From: Lolium rigidum
Taxonomy: Eukaryota > Streptophyta > Magnoliopsida > Poales > Poaceae
NCBI RefSeq assembly: GCF_022539505.1
Contig: NC_061514.1
Span: 214,803,141 to 214,867,140, forward strand
Length of the DNA: 64,000 bases
Reading direction: 5' to 3'
In this document: positions 46,465-57,095 of the stretch, piece by piece
Layout of the letters: each line of letters opens with the position of its first letter
How positions within the stretch are numbered: position 1 is the stretch's first letter
Translations under genes and position numbers: made by a program
Notes under the pieces: generated by a model
Databases searched by the model: none
What the model was told of the DNA's origin: nothing
Seen by the model: only the letters and a program-made list of their open reading frames with translations

Positions 46465-49400
46465 TGTCACATCCCGAAATTTTCTAAATTTTGGAATGTA
46501 AAATAAAAATACATTTGATGCTTGATTTTTTTGAAATTGATTGAAATTCACAAAGAATTAAAACTTTTTAAAAGTTATTTACAAGTTAATTCCAAAATAG
46601 TATTTTTAAAGACTTTTGATTTTAAAGTATTTTCAAAATCAAGCATATCCTTGCTTTCAAAGTTTTCAAATCCTTATTGGATTTCTATTTAAGAAAATAA
46701 AACTATAGAAAACTATATTTGTAAAATATTGCCCAAGTAGCCATATAGGCCAAGTGCATATAATTATTATTTTATTTTCACAAATGGATTTTAAACAAGT
46801 TCTTTGTTGTCCTAAAACACTATTTTGATTTTTACAAATTTTTATAAACTTGTTTGGTATGTGTATGTTGAAACTATTCACATATAGCCATAATGGCATA
46901 GTAGTAATAAAATGATATAAAATAATAATTTGTAAAATTTAAGTCTTTATGTTATCCTATACTGAGCAATATAATTTTACAAACCCGTAAAAATTTGTTT
47001 CACTCAAATCTAAATTACGAAAGTCATTTTACAAAAGAAACAAGTAAAGGAAAAAAGAAAAAAAGGAAAAAAAAAAAGAAAACGGGCCGGCCAGCCGGAC
47101 CGAACAGCCCAACAGCAGGCGGCCAGGCCAAGCCAGCCGGCCGACCGAGCCCAGCCACCATCCATCGATCGGTTCAGTGGAGGAACGAAAAATCCCGTGT
47201 TTATAAAACTTATCTCCACTTAAACGCAGTTTTCTTGATCTACACAACTCCGAATTCAGATCCGTTTGTTTCTACGCGTTTCTAACTTCGAGGCCCACCT
47301 TTTCCACCGACCTATGGTCTATATAAACTCTCCACCAGACAGCAGTTTCGTTTTTCCTTTCCTCCTCTCGAAATGCTATATCAGCGAAATCTTAACTCGT
47401 TGATTTAACCCCCAAAACCACCTCAAATCGTTTCGGGCTCTACACGAAAGTTGTAGATCTCGTCGAGATATTTCAATCCCGACCAATCTCATCTCTTTTC
47501 GTTCACCATACACGAATAATTTCGCATTGCAATGCGTCAGGTATGACAAAGGGAATCTTCAATTAGTTCATGCTCGTTCCACGAAATCCAAATTCCTTTG
47601 GTGAGTATGTAGATCTGATCATCCTCTACAACTTTCATGTTGGAAGTTTTTCTATTTGAAGTACCGATTTACCGTTCATCTACAGATCTATTTCAAGTCA
47701 ACCGGAGCCAAATCGAGTTTCAAAACGATCTCGAATCGTCATGACTTCAACACAGAAGTTGTTCCTCTCGTCAAGACCTTTCAATTGCCGCAAGTTTCAC
47801 CTTGTTTTGTTCATCGAGCAAAGAGAAAAACGTAATACAAGATTCAGATCTTATAAGGTATAACCCAGATCTTGTCAAACTCACTATTTCATTGTGAAAA
47901 GTAAATTGTGCGTTAGATAGATCTATTAATTCTATACAACTTTGATGTAGAAAGTTTTTTTCATCTGAGTAAATTTTTTCTGTCAACCATTATGACATCA
48001 TCATGACATCAGCATAGTCAACTCAGTCTGGTCAAAGTCAAACTGCAGTCAGCGGTACAGTCAGCAGTACAGTCAATGATACAGTCAGCAATCAGCGGTA
48101 CAATGAAGCAGATACAGTCAGCTTCTGAGTCAAACTCGGTCAAACTCGTTTTAAATTTGAATTTAAATACCAGATTTGTTGCACAACTTGTAAATTCAAT
48201 ATAAAATCAACCACTGGGCCAAATTTTACAAATTTTATATTTTCGGAAAGCTTACAATCTGTAGTACACAATTTTGCAATAATACTGTATAGGTTTTGTG
48301 TTAGATTTTGCGTCATAATTCAAATAGTTAAATTAAGTCTTTCATACTATAAAATTTGTATAAAATAATCTACTGGCCCAAATCTTAGGAATTTGTACTC
48401 TCTGGAATCCTCAGAATATGTACTACAATATGGAATAAAAATTGTACAACTTTGATACGTGCACAAACTTTCTTTAGTAAAATCTATCCGAATCAGTAAT
48501 TCGAGGATAATTCAAATTCTATAAATCGTTTTCGAATAATTCCAATTGCCCTATTCTTTTGTTACTGTAGCCTATCCAGGGAGGTCAAATTCATATTTTT
48601 ACAACACATAATGCTTGATGTAGCTAATTAATAAGGTTGTATATGTAAAGTAGATACTCGATTAATGGTTTTTCTAAATCAAATTAAATGTCCAGAATAC
48701 TTTATTGACATTGCACATATCAGAGAAAACATAATGCAACACGTACACACCACCCCTCTTGTGAAGTTAAATTGTTGCATGCATACATGTCTATGATTGT
48801 TCATATCGAATGTTTGTTTATTTTTTTGTTGTCTTGTTTGATTATGATGTTGTTGTTGAATGGTGTGTTTATGTTGTGCTATATTCTATGTTATAGTTGT
48901 ACGGAGAGGCACGTATTTTGATTAACATAAGTGAACGCACTTCGACTACCAAAAAGGCAAGTGACATTTAAATCCTACTTATTTTATATTATGCATTAGT
49001 GTTTTTAAATTAGTATGCATGGTAGGGTTTTTGTTTTCAAAAGAAAAGTATTATGCTATGCCTAGATCCTAGTAGTGTGTAGCCACCTCTTAAACACAAC
49101 TTGCTAGGATTGTCAGAAGTGATTTAAAAATAATGTCAATGCTTTGTTTCACTTATTGGTTAAAGTGTTGTTTGAAAAATTGAAAGTTAATAACCTTAAT
49201 GAAACACCTCGGGTGGAATTGGTGTGGCTTTGGATTATGTTGAGTGGCTACTCGGGGCTACATACCCGGCAATGAAAACCATGGTATGTGGTGGTGACCT
49301 GGGGGTGAGTACACTTGTGGGTTGCCACCCAGGAACAAAGAGATTGCTATGTCTTCCGTGTGTAGTGTACTTCTAGTGCAACCACAATACATTATGGGCT

Positions 49401-50464
49401 CTGTCTTAGCTAAGTACTTAGTGGGAAACCTTGCTCGGGTACCGCTGCAGGGTGGAATTTTGGGCACGGGCGGATCCGGTAGGTGGAGGGGCTACTAAGG
49501 AAAAGCTTCGTAGTGACCTCGTCTCGGCCTTAATGAAGATGAAGAATTTTGGCAAAAAGGCTTGGTTGCGAATTGTGGGTAAAGAGCACAACCTCTCGAG
49601 AGTTAAACCTAAGATCTTAGTCGTGTCCCCGGTTACGGACAATTTGAGTCTCTAGACAAGGAAGTACGGAATAAGCTCATCACCTTTTCTCGAATGATTA
49701 AAAGTTTGTATAGAAACATATGATGGGATTTTCCCAGTGGCTACATACCCGGCAGTGAAAACCATGGTATGTGGTGGTGACCTGAGGTTTATCCTAGTTG
49801 AGTGGCCCAGGGCTACGTACCTGGAAGTGAAAACCATGGTATGTGGTGGTGACCTGGGAGTTATCTTGCTTTGTGTTTTTTTGTAAAAATCTTTTCAAGA
49901 TTTGTAAAATGTTTTGGTTTTAAATAAAATATAGGATAAAATTGGCTTTATGCAAATTTGCCTAAACTCCACTTGCCAAATATCATGTAGATAGTCATGC
50001 CCAAAACAGCCACCATATAAGTGTCATTTGCCAGCACATCATTGTACTGACCTCCATTCGTGGGGCTGCATATTCAAACGTGCAGGATTTTCTGAGGAGA
50101 AGTACGTGGTAGGATCTCGAGTCTACTCCCTCCGTTCTTTTTTAATTGACTCGAATTTAGTACAAGTTTGTACTAAATCCGAGTCAATTAAAAAGGAACG
50201 GAGGGAGTACATTCCAACATGACTGCCTGTGGCACATGAAGATGATGGAGGCTCATTGCTGATTTACTTTCCGCTGTGTTTATTCTGAGCTAGTCCATGT
50301 GACTATGCAATTTGTAAGGTTTTATTGTACCATCTGGATCAACGATGTAGTAATTTAATACTATTGCAATGATTACTATATTTTGTAATGTGTGTGCTAT
50401 CAGTGATCCCGGGAATAGCACTATACACAGGTATCTTATCTTTATTAAAAGGTAGGGTGCTACA
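46465..50464 (+). repeat. Array LTR4 (4000 bp) with nested MITE
   Basis: Rightmost LTR. It lacks the 127 bp duplication and contains the Stowaway insertion at 50126-50207. It is followed by a primer site and then by an abrupt junction at 50538-50539. Confidence 0.9.
50126..50207. mobile_element. Stowaway MITE (82 bp)
   Basis: Starts CTCCCTCCGTTC and ends GAACGGAGGGAG, with nearly self-complementary arms through the whole element (the middle is ATTTAGTACAAGTTTGTACTAAAT). TA lies on both sides (50124-50125, 50208-50209). The empty site GTCTACATTCC is preserved in LTR1-LTR3. Stowaway elements are non-autonomous Tc1/mariner relatives that insert at TA. Confidence 0.95.
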
Positions 50465-50537
50465 GAATGGTATCAGAGCATAGTGTTGCCTGTAGGATCG
50501 AGACCCTAGGTTTGGATTAGAAATAGGAAGATCCTAG

Positions 50538-51056
50538 GAAGGTTTGGATGATCATCCAAGTAGTGAGTCCATGGGTTGGGCAATTTTTAACCAAAGATTT
50601 CATTCTTTCCCAAGCTTGAGCAACATGTTCATTATCCAATTGTTTAAAATTCATTATGCTACTCCTCAAAGATATAATTTTAGCAGGGGGATAATATCTA
50701 CCAATAAAAGCATCCTTGCATTTAGTCCATGAATCAATACTATTCTTAGGCAGAGATAGCAACCAATCTTTAGCTTTTCCTCTTAATGAGAAAGGAAACA
50801 ATTTCAATTTAATAATATCACCATCTACATCCTTATACTTTTGCATTTCACATAGTTCAACAAAATTATTGAGATGGGCAGCAACATCATCAGAACTAAC
50901 ACCAGAAAATTGCTCTCGGATAACAAGATTCAGTAAAGCAGGTTTAATTTCAAAGAATTCTGCTGTAGTAGCAGGTGGGGCAATATGTGTGCATAAGAAA
51001 TCATTATTGTTTGTGGTTGTGAAGTCACACAACTTAGTATTTTCAGGGGTGGCCAT
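50538..51056 (-). pseudogene. Truncated gag of the Athila-lineage element
   Basis: From ATG 51056 the frame encodes a Ty3-type capsid region: LCDFTTTNNNDFLC near the start, then FSGVSSDDVAAHLNNFVELC, LKLFPFSLRGKAKDWLLSLP, SWTKCKDAFIGRYYPP and NDEHVAQAWERMKSLVKNCP-like text (as DNEHVAQAWERM). This is the retrotransposon gag domain that builds the virus-like particle. Coding stops being gag at the junction with the array (after WMIIQTF); the few residues beyond are array sequence. The full gag in the relative at 61573-63680 continues past this point, so the C-terminal gag and the protease are missing here. Confidence 0.85.
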
Positions 51057-51282
51057 TTTAGCAGTAGTAAATAAAGCAAACTAGATGAAATAAATGCAAG
51101 TAACTAATTTTTTTGTGTTTTTGATATAGAGTGCAAGATAGTAAATAAAGTAAAGCTAGCGACTAATTTTTTGTGTGTTTTGATATAATGCAGCAAACAA
51201 AGTAGTAAATAAAATAAAGCAAGACAAAAACAAAGTAAAGAGATTGGGAAGTGGAGACTCCCCTTGCAGCGTGTCTTGATCT

Positions 51283-51297
51283 CCCCACAACGGCGCC
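51283..51297 (-). other. Primer binding site, tRNA-Asp type (degraded)
   Basis: Minus-strand GGCGCCGTTGTGGGG resembles the complement of the tRNA-Asp 3' end (CCCCGGCAACGGCGCCA) with a small change; compare the cleaner site at 63910-63926. It lies 11 bases from the LTR edge at 51309. Confidence 0.75.
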
Positions 51298-51308
51298 GAA
51301 AATTTGCT

Positions 51309-52904
51309 TGATGCGTGTAGTTGACACGTCCGTTGGAAACCCCAAGAGGAAGGTGTGATGCGCACAGCGGCAAGTTTCCCTCGATAAGAAACCAAGGTTT
51401 AATCGAACCAGAGAGGAGTCAAGAAGCACGTTGAAGGTTGATGGCGGCGGGATGTAGTGCGGCGCAACACCGGAGATTCCGGCGCCAACGTGGAACCCGC
51501 ACAACACAACCAAAGTACTTTGCCCCAGGGAAACAGTGAGGTTGTCAATCTCACCGGCTTGTCTGTAACAAAGGATTAACCGTATTGTGTGGAAGATGAT
51601 TGTTTGCAAGAAAACAGTAGAACAAGTATTGCAGTAGATTGTATGCGATGTAAAGAATAGGACCGGGGTCCACAGTTCACTAGAGGTGTCTCTCCCATAA
51701 GATAAAAGCATGTTGGGTGAACAAATTACAGTCGGGCAATTGACAAATAGAGAGGGCATAACAATGCACATACATGCCATGATAAATATAGTGAGATTTA
51801 ATTGGGCATTACGACAAGGTACATAGACCGCTATCCAAGCATGCATCTATGCCTAAAAAGTCCACCTTCGAGTTATCATCCGAACCCCTTCCAAGTATTA
51901 AGTTTCAAAACAACAGACAATTGCATTAAGTATGGTGCGTAATGTAATCAATAACTACATCCTCGGACATAGCATCAATGTTTTATCCCTAGTGGCAACA
52001 AGACATCCATAATCTTAGAGGTTTCGTCACTCCTCCAGCATTCACGGAGACATGAACCCACTATCGAGCATAAATACTCCCTCTTGGAGTTAAGAGCGAA
52101 AACTTGGCCAGAGCCTCTACTAATAACGGAGAGCACGCAAGATCATAAACAACACATAGGTAATAACTTGATAATTAACATGACATAGTATTCTCTATCC
52201 ATCGGATCCCGACAAACACAACATATAGTATTACAGATAGATGATCTTGATCATGTTAGGCAGCTCACAAGATCCAACAATGAAGCACAATGAGGAGAAG
52301 ACAACCATCTAGCTACTGCTATGGACCCATAGTCCAGGGGTGAACTACTCACTCATCACTCCGGAGGCGACAATGGCGGTGAAGAGTCCTCCGGGAGATG
52401 AATCCCCTCTCCGGCAGGGTGCCGGAGGAGATCTCCAGAATCCCCCGAGATGGGATTGGCGGCGGCGGCGTCTCAGTAAGGTTTTCCGTATCGTGGATCT
52501 CTGCATCGGGGGTTTCGCGACGGAGGCTATTTGTAGGCGGAAGGGCAGGTAAAGAGGCGGCACGAGGGGCCCACACCATAGGTCGGCGCGGCCGGGCCCG
52601 GGCCGCGCCGCCCGGTGTGTCGCCACCTCGTGGCCCCACTTCGACTCTCCTTCGGTCTTCCGGAAGCTTCGTGGCAAAATAGGACCCCGGGCGTTGATTT
52701 CGTCCAATTCCGAGAATATTTCGTTACTAGGATTTCTGAAACCAAAAACAGCGAGAAAACAGACAATCGGCTCTTAGGCATCTTGTTAATAGGTTAGTTC
52801 CAGAAAATGCACGAATATGACATAAAGTGTGCATAAAACATGTAGATATCATCAATAATGTGGCATGGAACATAAGAAATTATCGATACGTCGGAGACGT
52901 ATCA
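51309..52904 (-). repeat. 5' LTR of the disrupted Athila-lineage element (1596 bp)
   Basis: Pairs with 25546-27138, with the same ends. Many of the differences between the pair fall at CAG/CTG trinucleotides rather than being spread evenly. Confidence 0.9.
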
Positions 52905-52909
52905 GTGGT
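52905..52909. repeat. Right target-site duplication GTGGT
   Basis: Second copy of 25541-25545, immediately after the LTR end ACGTATCA. Confidence 0.92.
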
Positions 52910-55148
52910 CCTGCTTCTTCTTGTTGTGTATGGTTCTTCATCATCATCGTCGTCATCTTCCATCTTCGGATCGCCGTACTGGTCAAAGTCTAGCTCGTTG
53001 GCGGCTCCATCCATTCCGATGATGCTCCTTTTGCCTCTCCTCACGACAACACGGCTCGGGCTTTTGCGGGTCGGTAATGAAGAAGCATTGGTCCACTTGG
53101 GAAGCTAGTACCCATGGCTCATATTTCGCGGTGACCTTTGCGCCCGCTGTCTTGGATTTGGCTTCGGGTATAACCATGGTGGTTAAATGTCGGTCTTCTT
53201 TTACGACGTTCTTGGCCCACCTGACACGGAACATCGGCACATTCTCTCCGGCGTAGCTCAGCTCCCAGATCTCCTCGATCTTTCCGTAGTATCTCTGCTT
53301 GATGTCACCGGTGTAGGACTCCATCGTTACCCCGGAGTTCTGATAATCGCTCTTCATGTCCTTTTCCTCGTGTAGAATGTGTAGCCGTTGATATCGTACG
53401 CCCGAAATGTCATCGAGGTTGTGTTCGGCGCCCGTGACAAGGCGAAGATGAGTTTTTCTTCCGCAGAAGAATCCTCGTCTATAGGGTACGTCGGCATCTT
53501 GTCCTTGAACCACCGCGTGAAGGTTGAGTTGTGCTCTTTGATTATATCTCTCGTCCGTCCTCTCGTTGGCCCCGATCATTGTACGTCGTGGCGATGAAGG
53601 TTTTGTGCTCTACCACCCAAGGATCGACCACGTCTATGTCTTGTAGCGCGACTAGGTTTGCTCTTTCAAAGTCGGCGATTCGACCCTTGAAGTCGACATG
53701 CATTTCGCGGCTACCCTCGCGGTGACCCCATCCAGCGAGCTTCCCGAGGTTCCTGTTTACGGGCAGACCGACGGGATTCTCGATTTCTAGATAACTCGTG
53801 CAGAAGGAGATGCACTCTTCGGTTAGAAAGCCCTTGGCTATGCTTCCGTCTGGACGTGCCCTGTTGCGAACGTACCCTTTGATGACACCATTCATCCTTT
53901 CGAACGGCATCATGCTGTGCAGGAACGTCGGCCCTAGTTGGATGATATCCTCCACGATATGTACACGAGATGCACCATAACGTCAAAGAATGCGGGCGGG
54001 AAGTACATCTCAAGCTAGCACAAGTATCACCACGATCTCTTCCTCGTAGCCTTCTAAGTTGCCTCACGCCAACCGCACTTCCGAGAGATGACGTCGAAAA
54101 AGTTGCATAGGCCAAAAGCGTTTCACCGACGTGCGCGTCCATGATTCCACGGATTGCAACCGAAAGTATCCGCGTCATCGGCACGTGACAGTCGTGGAGA
54201 CTTCATCCCGCCGAACCTCTCGCTTCGCTTTGTCTAGGTACCTGCTTATCTTCCTCGCGTAACCGTAAGGAAGTTTTACTCCTAGGAGACAGGTCGAAAA
54301 GCTGCTCGATCTCCTTCGACTTAGAGTGAAGCACGCGGGGGCAGTAATATTCGATCTTTTTGGCCTTTTTGCCCTTGCGACGACTTTGCGTGTCCTCCGC
54401 CTCATCATCGTCATCGTCATCATCATCATCATCATCATCATCATTAGGGCGTCCCGCGTGAAGCTCCTCCCTGATCCCAATTGATTGCAAGTCGTACCTT
54501 GCTTTCGGCCCATCTTTGGTCTTCTCTGGCATGTTGAGGAGGGTACCAGCGTACTCTCGCACACGTTCTTCGTGATGTGCATGACATCAAGGCCGTGAGG
54601 CACACGGAGGATCTTCTAGTACGGCAAGTCCCGAGAAAACAGACCTCGTCTTCCATACCTTAAGCGGCGGCTCCGGCGCCTTTCGCTTCTTTCCCGCGGT
54701 GGGCACTCTTTCCAATTTTTCAATAGCTCGTCTATTTGCTCGCCGCTTCTCGTACGTGGCCGTCTTCGTGGTTCGTCTTGACCATTGAACAGATCCTTGC
54801 GTTTCCTCCATGGGTCGTCCTCGCGAAGCCACCTTCGATGTCCCATGAACACCGTTTTCGAGGACCCAGGATCTCTATCTAGCTGGCGGTACGTTGTGTC
54901 GTCCATGCACCTAACGCATGCATTGAATCCGTGGACCACCTGCCCCGCGACATATCTGTAACCGAGAAAGTCGTGCACCGTCGTGAGCAACGTGGCTCTC
55001 ATAGAGAAATATTCTTCTGCGGCGGCGTCCCACGTGTTGGCAGGCGCGTCCCATAGCGTGGCTAGCTCCTCTTTCAGAAGCCCCATATACAGATTGATGT
55101 CGTTCCCTGGTTGTTTCGGCCCTTCAATTAGCATACTCATTTGAATGT
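52905..55148 (-). pseudogene. CACTA transposase (tnp2 type), main body
   Basis: Minus-strand, in protein order. 55148-54616 holds the end of the Transposase_21 domain (MLIEGPKQPGNDINLYMGLL, FLGYRYVAG, FNACVRCMDD). About 54600-54200 holds HGLDVMHITKNVCES, an Asp run encoded by ATC repeats, and LGVKLPYGYA. 53955-53542 holds DUF4218 (FLHSMMPFERMNGVIKGYVR, then GFLTEECISFC). 53450-53090 holds DUF4216 (YYGKIEEIWELSYAGE, VPMFRVRWAK, EPWVLASQVDQCFFI). The tail continues at 25545-25441. The enzyme would cut and join CACTA ends. The frame shifts several times (near 54600, 54540, 54290, 54190, 53960, 53520, 53040), so no full protein is readable. Some shifts may be sequencing artefacts. The N-terminal half is absent: coding stops at the CACTA terminus at 55149. 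Confidence 0.85.
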
Positions 55149-55162
55149 CACTACAAGAAAAG
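55149..55162 (+). repeat. Second CACTA terminal repeat, entering the gap
   Basis: CACTACAAGAAAAG begins exactly where transposase coding similarity stops, and the element body points right into the gap. The preceding bases TGT (55146-55148) are a candidate 3 bp target duplication. The sequence differs from the terminus at 19387 (CACTACTAGGAAAAGG), so this is likely another CACTA family nested in the first. Confidence 0.6.
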
Positions 55163-55185
55163 TTCTGATACACAACGTCTCAAAA

Positions 55186-55285
55186 NNNNNNNNNNNNNNN
55201 NNNNNNNNNNNNNNNNNNNNNNNNNNNNNNNNNNNNNNNNNNNNNNNNNNNNNNNNNNNNNNNNNNNNNNNNNNNNNNNNNNNNN
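55186..55285. other. Assembly gap of exactly 100 N
   Basis: One hundred consecutive N, the usual placeholder for a gap of unknown length. Structures on its two sides need not be adjacent in the genome. Confidence 1.
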
Positions 55286-55725
55286 TTTACTTGTATTTTT
55301 CGACCAGAACTCGTCCCGGACGCCTATATAAGTGCCTTGGACGACCCCCTAGCTGCTTTAGACCATGTTTAAGATAAACCCTAGTTCATAGTTGTTTGCT
55401 AAGCAAAACTATTGTTCCCCAACTCTCCAATTCGTTGCGATCTGGAGTTTTATGCTACTGAAAGTTTGTGTGATCTGCTGTTCCATTGGGGATTAGAAGA
55501 TTGCAATCTACCGCTTCGTGGTTGTCGGCTATGTGCGCAAGTGTGTGGAGTTGCGAATATCTTGCAGGGTTGAGAGCTGTTGCATTGGCATCAGGAATCA
55601 ATCGAGAGACTTCGTCGCGTCATACAAGTTATCCTCCTCATCATCATCGATTTCATCCGTTGCTACCATCACGTGTTCATCAACACCCGTCGCTTACTGA
55701 GAAGATCGGGCCACCCCTTATCACC
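55286..55725 (+). mobile_element. Probable LTR remnant with TATA box
   Basis: After the gap, CGCCTATATAAGTGCC (TATATAAG at 55325-55332) is followed by leader-like DNA ending near GGGCCACCCCTTATCA at about 55723. TATA, then a leader with poly-C and CATCATCATCG runs, is typical of the R-U5 half of a grass LTR. The U3 half is in the gap or missing, and no primer site was recognised after 55725. Confidence 0.4.
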
Positions 55726-55732
55726 TCTAAAT

Positions 55733-56818
55733 TAAGTTTGACATTAACCCTAACTAAACCATATATATATAACTAACCCGTCCTAGCTAATCAAACCCTA
55801 GCTACTTAAGTAAAACACATAACCCCAAACTATACTAGCTATAACCCGATCTAATAAAAACCTGCTCTATATATATAGCTAGCTAGCAAACCCTATATTA
55901 ATTAATCCCAATTAATATATATGGCCTATATCGATCATGTATATATGATCGAACATCCCTGAGATTCATTAATTAATTATATAATTAGCGCTGATAAATT
56001 AATTAACTTGAAAATTGACAAGTTCTCGAATGAAAACACACACTTTGATTAAGTTGCCTCACAATATATGTATATATAATCAGTGTGCATGCATGAATGG
56101 CCTACCATGCATGCATATATTTATATATATATATATATATTTGAACATTCTTGGCGATGTCAATAATCTCTCTCTATCTCTCTCTTTATCGATTGGTGGC
56201 CAGCAACGACACACATTATATGCTTGCACTTTATGCGCAAAGGCGGGTGCCTCTAATAGTGCATGTATGTGCACACTCGATCGATCTAGCTAGAGTTTTG
56301 ATTAATTGTGTAGCACACTAATAAAAAAAGTTGTATTTTAATTCACAACAAGTTATAATTAACCCTAACACATAAACCCTCTAAATAAAACATAAAACCC
56401 TATATAGCTAGCTATATGCCAACGACCACCCTTAATTGCGCATCAAGCAGGCCAGGGGTCCTCACGGTCCTCTAAATATATGTGCCATTAACCCTAAACC
56501 CTAAACTAGAAAACTAACCTTAGATAATCAAACCCTCGTTAAAACACATAACCCCAAGCTAATAACCCGATCTAATAAAACCTTGCTCTCTATATAGCTA
56601 GTAAACCCTAGATTAACCCCAATTAATATATATGGCCTATATCGATCATATATATAGACATTATTGGGATTCATTAATTATATAATTAGTACTGATAATT
56701 AAATTAATTAACTTGAATTTTGACAAGGTCTGAAATGAAAACACACTTTAATTAATTTTCCTCACAATATATATATATAATTAATATGCATGCATGGCCT
56801 AACCATGCTTGCATATAT

Positions 56819-56908
<90 letters not shown>

Positions 56909-56921
56909 AATTTGGGGATTT

Positions 56922-56965
<44 letters not shown>

Positions 56966-57095
56966 GGTGGCCAACAACACACACATGCACTTTGTGCTCA
57001 AAGGCATGTGCCTCTAATAATGTGTGCGTAGTCGATCGATCAAGTTTTGATTAATCATAGCACACAAATAAAGAAGTTGTATTTGAATCCACGCA
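55733..57095. repeat. Diverged direct duplication (about 0.73-0.76 kb period), AT-rich
   Basis: Copy A (about 55733-56345) and copy B (about 56487-57095) share, in the same order, AACCCGATCTAATAAAA, CCAATTAATATATATGGCC, TATCGATCAT, CACAATATAT, GCATGCATG, an AT run, a CT run, TGGTGGCCA, GTGCCTCTAATA, GATCGATC and AAGTTGTATTT. About 140 bases (56346-56486) separate them. No gene is evident. Copy B has greatly expanded microsatellites. Origin unknown; it may be the interior of the second CACTA. Confidence 0.75.
56827..56962. repeat. Compound microsatellite (AT)n (GT)n ... (CT)n
   Basis: AT dinucleotides 56827-56858 pass directly into GT dinucleotides 56859-56906, then after 28 bases a CT run at about 56935-56962. 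The matching site in copy A has only a short AT run (56121-56141) and interrupted CT. Confidence 0.95.

Larger units (their letters stand above)
29162..50539 (+). mobile_element. Tandem LTR-retrotransposon array: four LTRs, three full interiors
   Basis: Order on the + strand: LTR1 29162-33052, interior 33053-34833, LTR2 34834-38860, interior 38861-40643, LTR3 40644-44680, interior 44681-46464, LTR4 46465-50464, then 75 bases of a fourth interior. Each LTR starts TGTCACATCCCG and ends GGTAGGGTGCTACA. Each is followed by GAA and the tRNA-Met primer site. Each full interior ends with CGAGGACGAG and a purine tract before the next LTR. This is not four separate insertions, because neighbouring units share LTRs with no target duplications between them. 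The 1.78 kb interior has no gag or pol, so the family is non-autonomous, of Tekay/Del-like affinity. Confidence 0.9.
25546..52904 (-). mobile_element. Athila-lineage, gag-only retrotransposon with a nested 21.4 kb array
   Basis: In element (minus) orientation: 5' LTR 51309-52904, tRNA-Asp-type primer site 51283-51297, truncated gag 51056-50538, array 50539-29162, non-coding 3' interior 29161-27139 with the purine tract, 3' LTR 25546-27138. GTGGT flanks both sides. Compared with the relative at 57365-64000, the interior lacks the segment equivalent to 61009-63159 (rest of gag and protease), removed together with the right end of the array. Even before that loss the family carried only gag and protease. 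It resembles Sabrina-like Triticeae elements in LTR size and terminus, but the name is tentative. Confidence 0.85.

Noticed and set aside
29162..50464. The regular 5.8 kb repeats as a centromeric satellite or a CRISPR-like array
   Set aside because: Each unit has LTR borders, primer site and purine tract, so it is a retrotransposon array; unit size and eukaryotic context exclude CRISPR.
53542..55148. An ordinary host gene with an Asp-rich region
   Set aside because: Motif order (Transposase_21, DUF4218, DUF4216) is that of CACTA transposases.
56752..57031. Open frames through the AT/GT/CT microsatellites
   Set aside because: Dinucleotide repeats give stop-free dipeptide runs in several frames.
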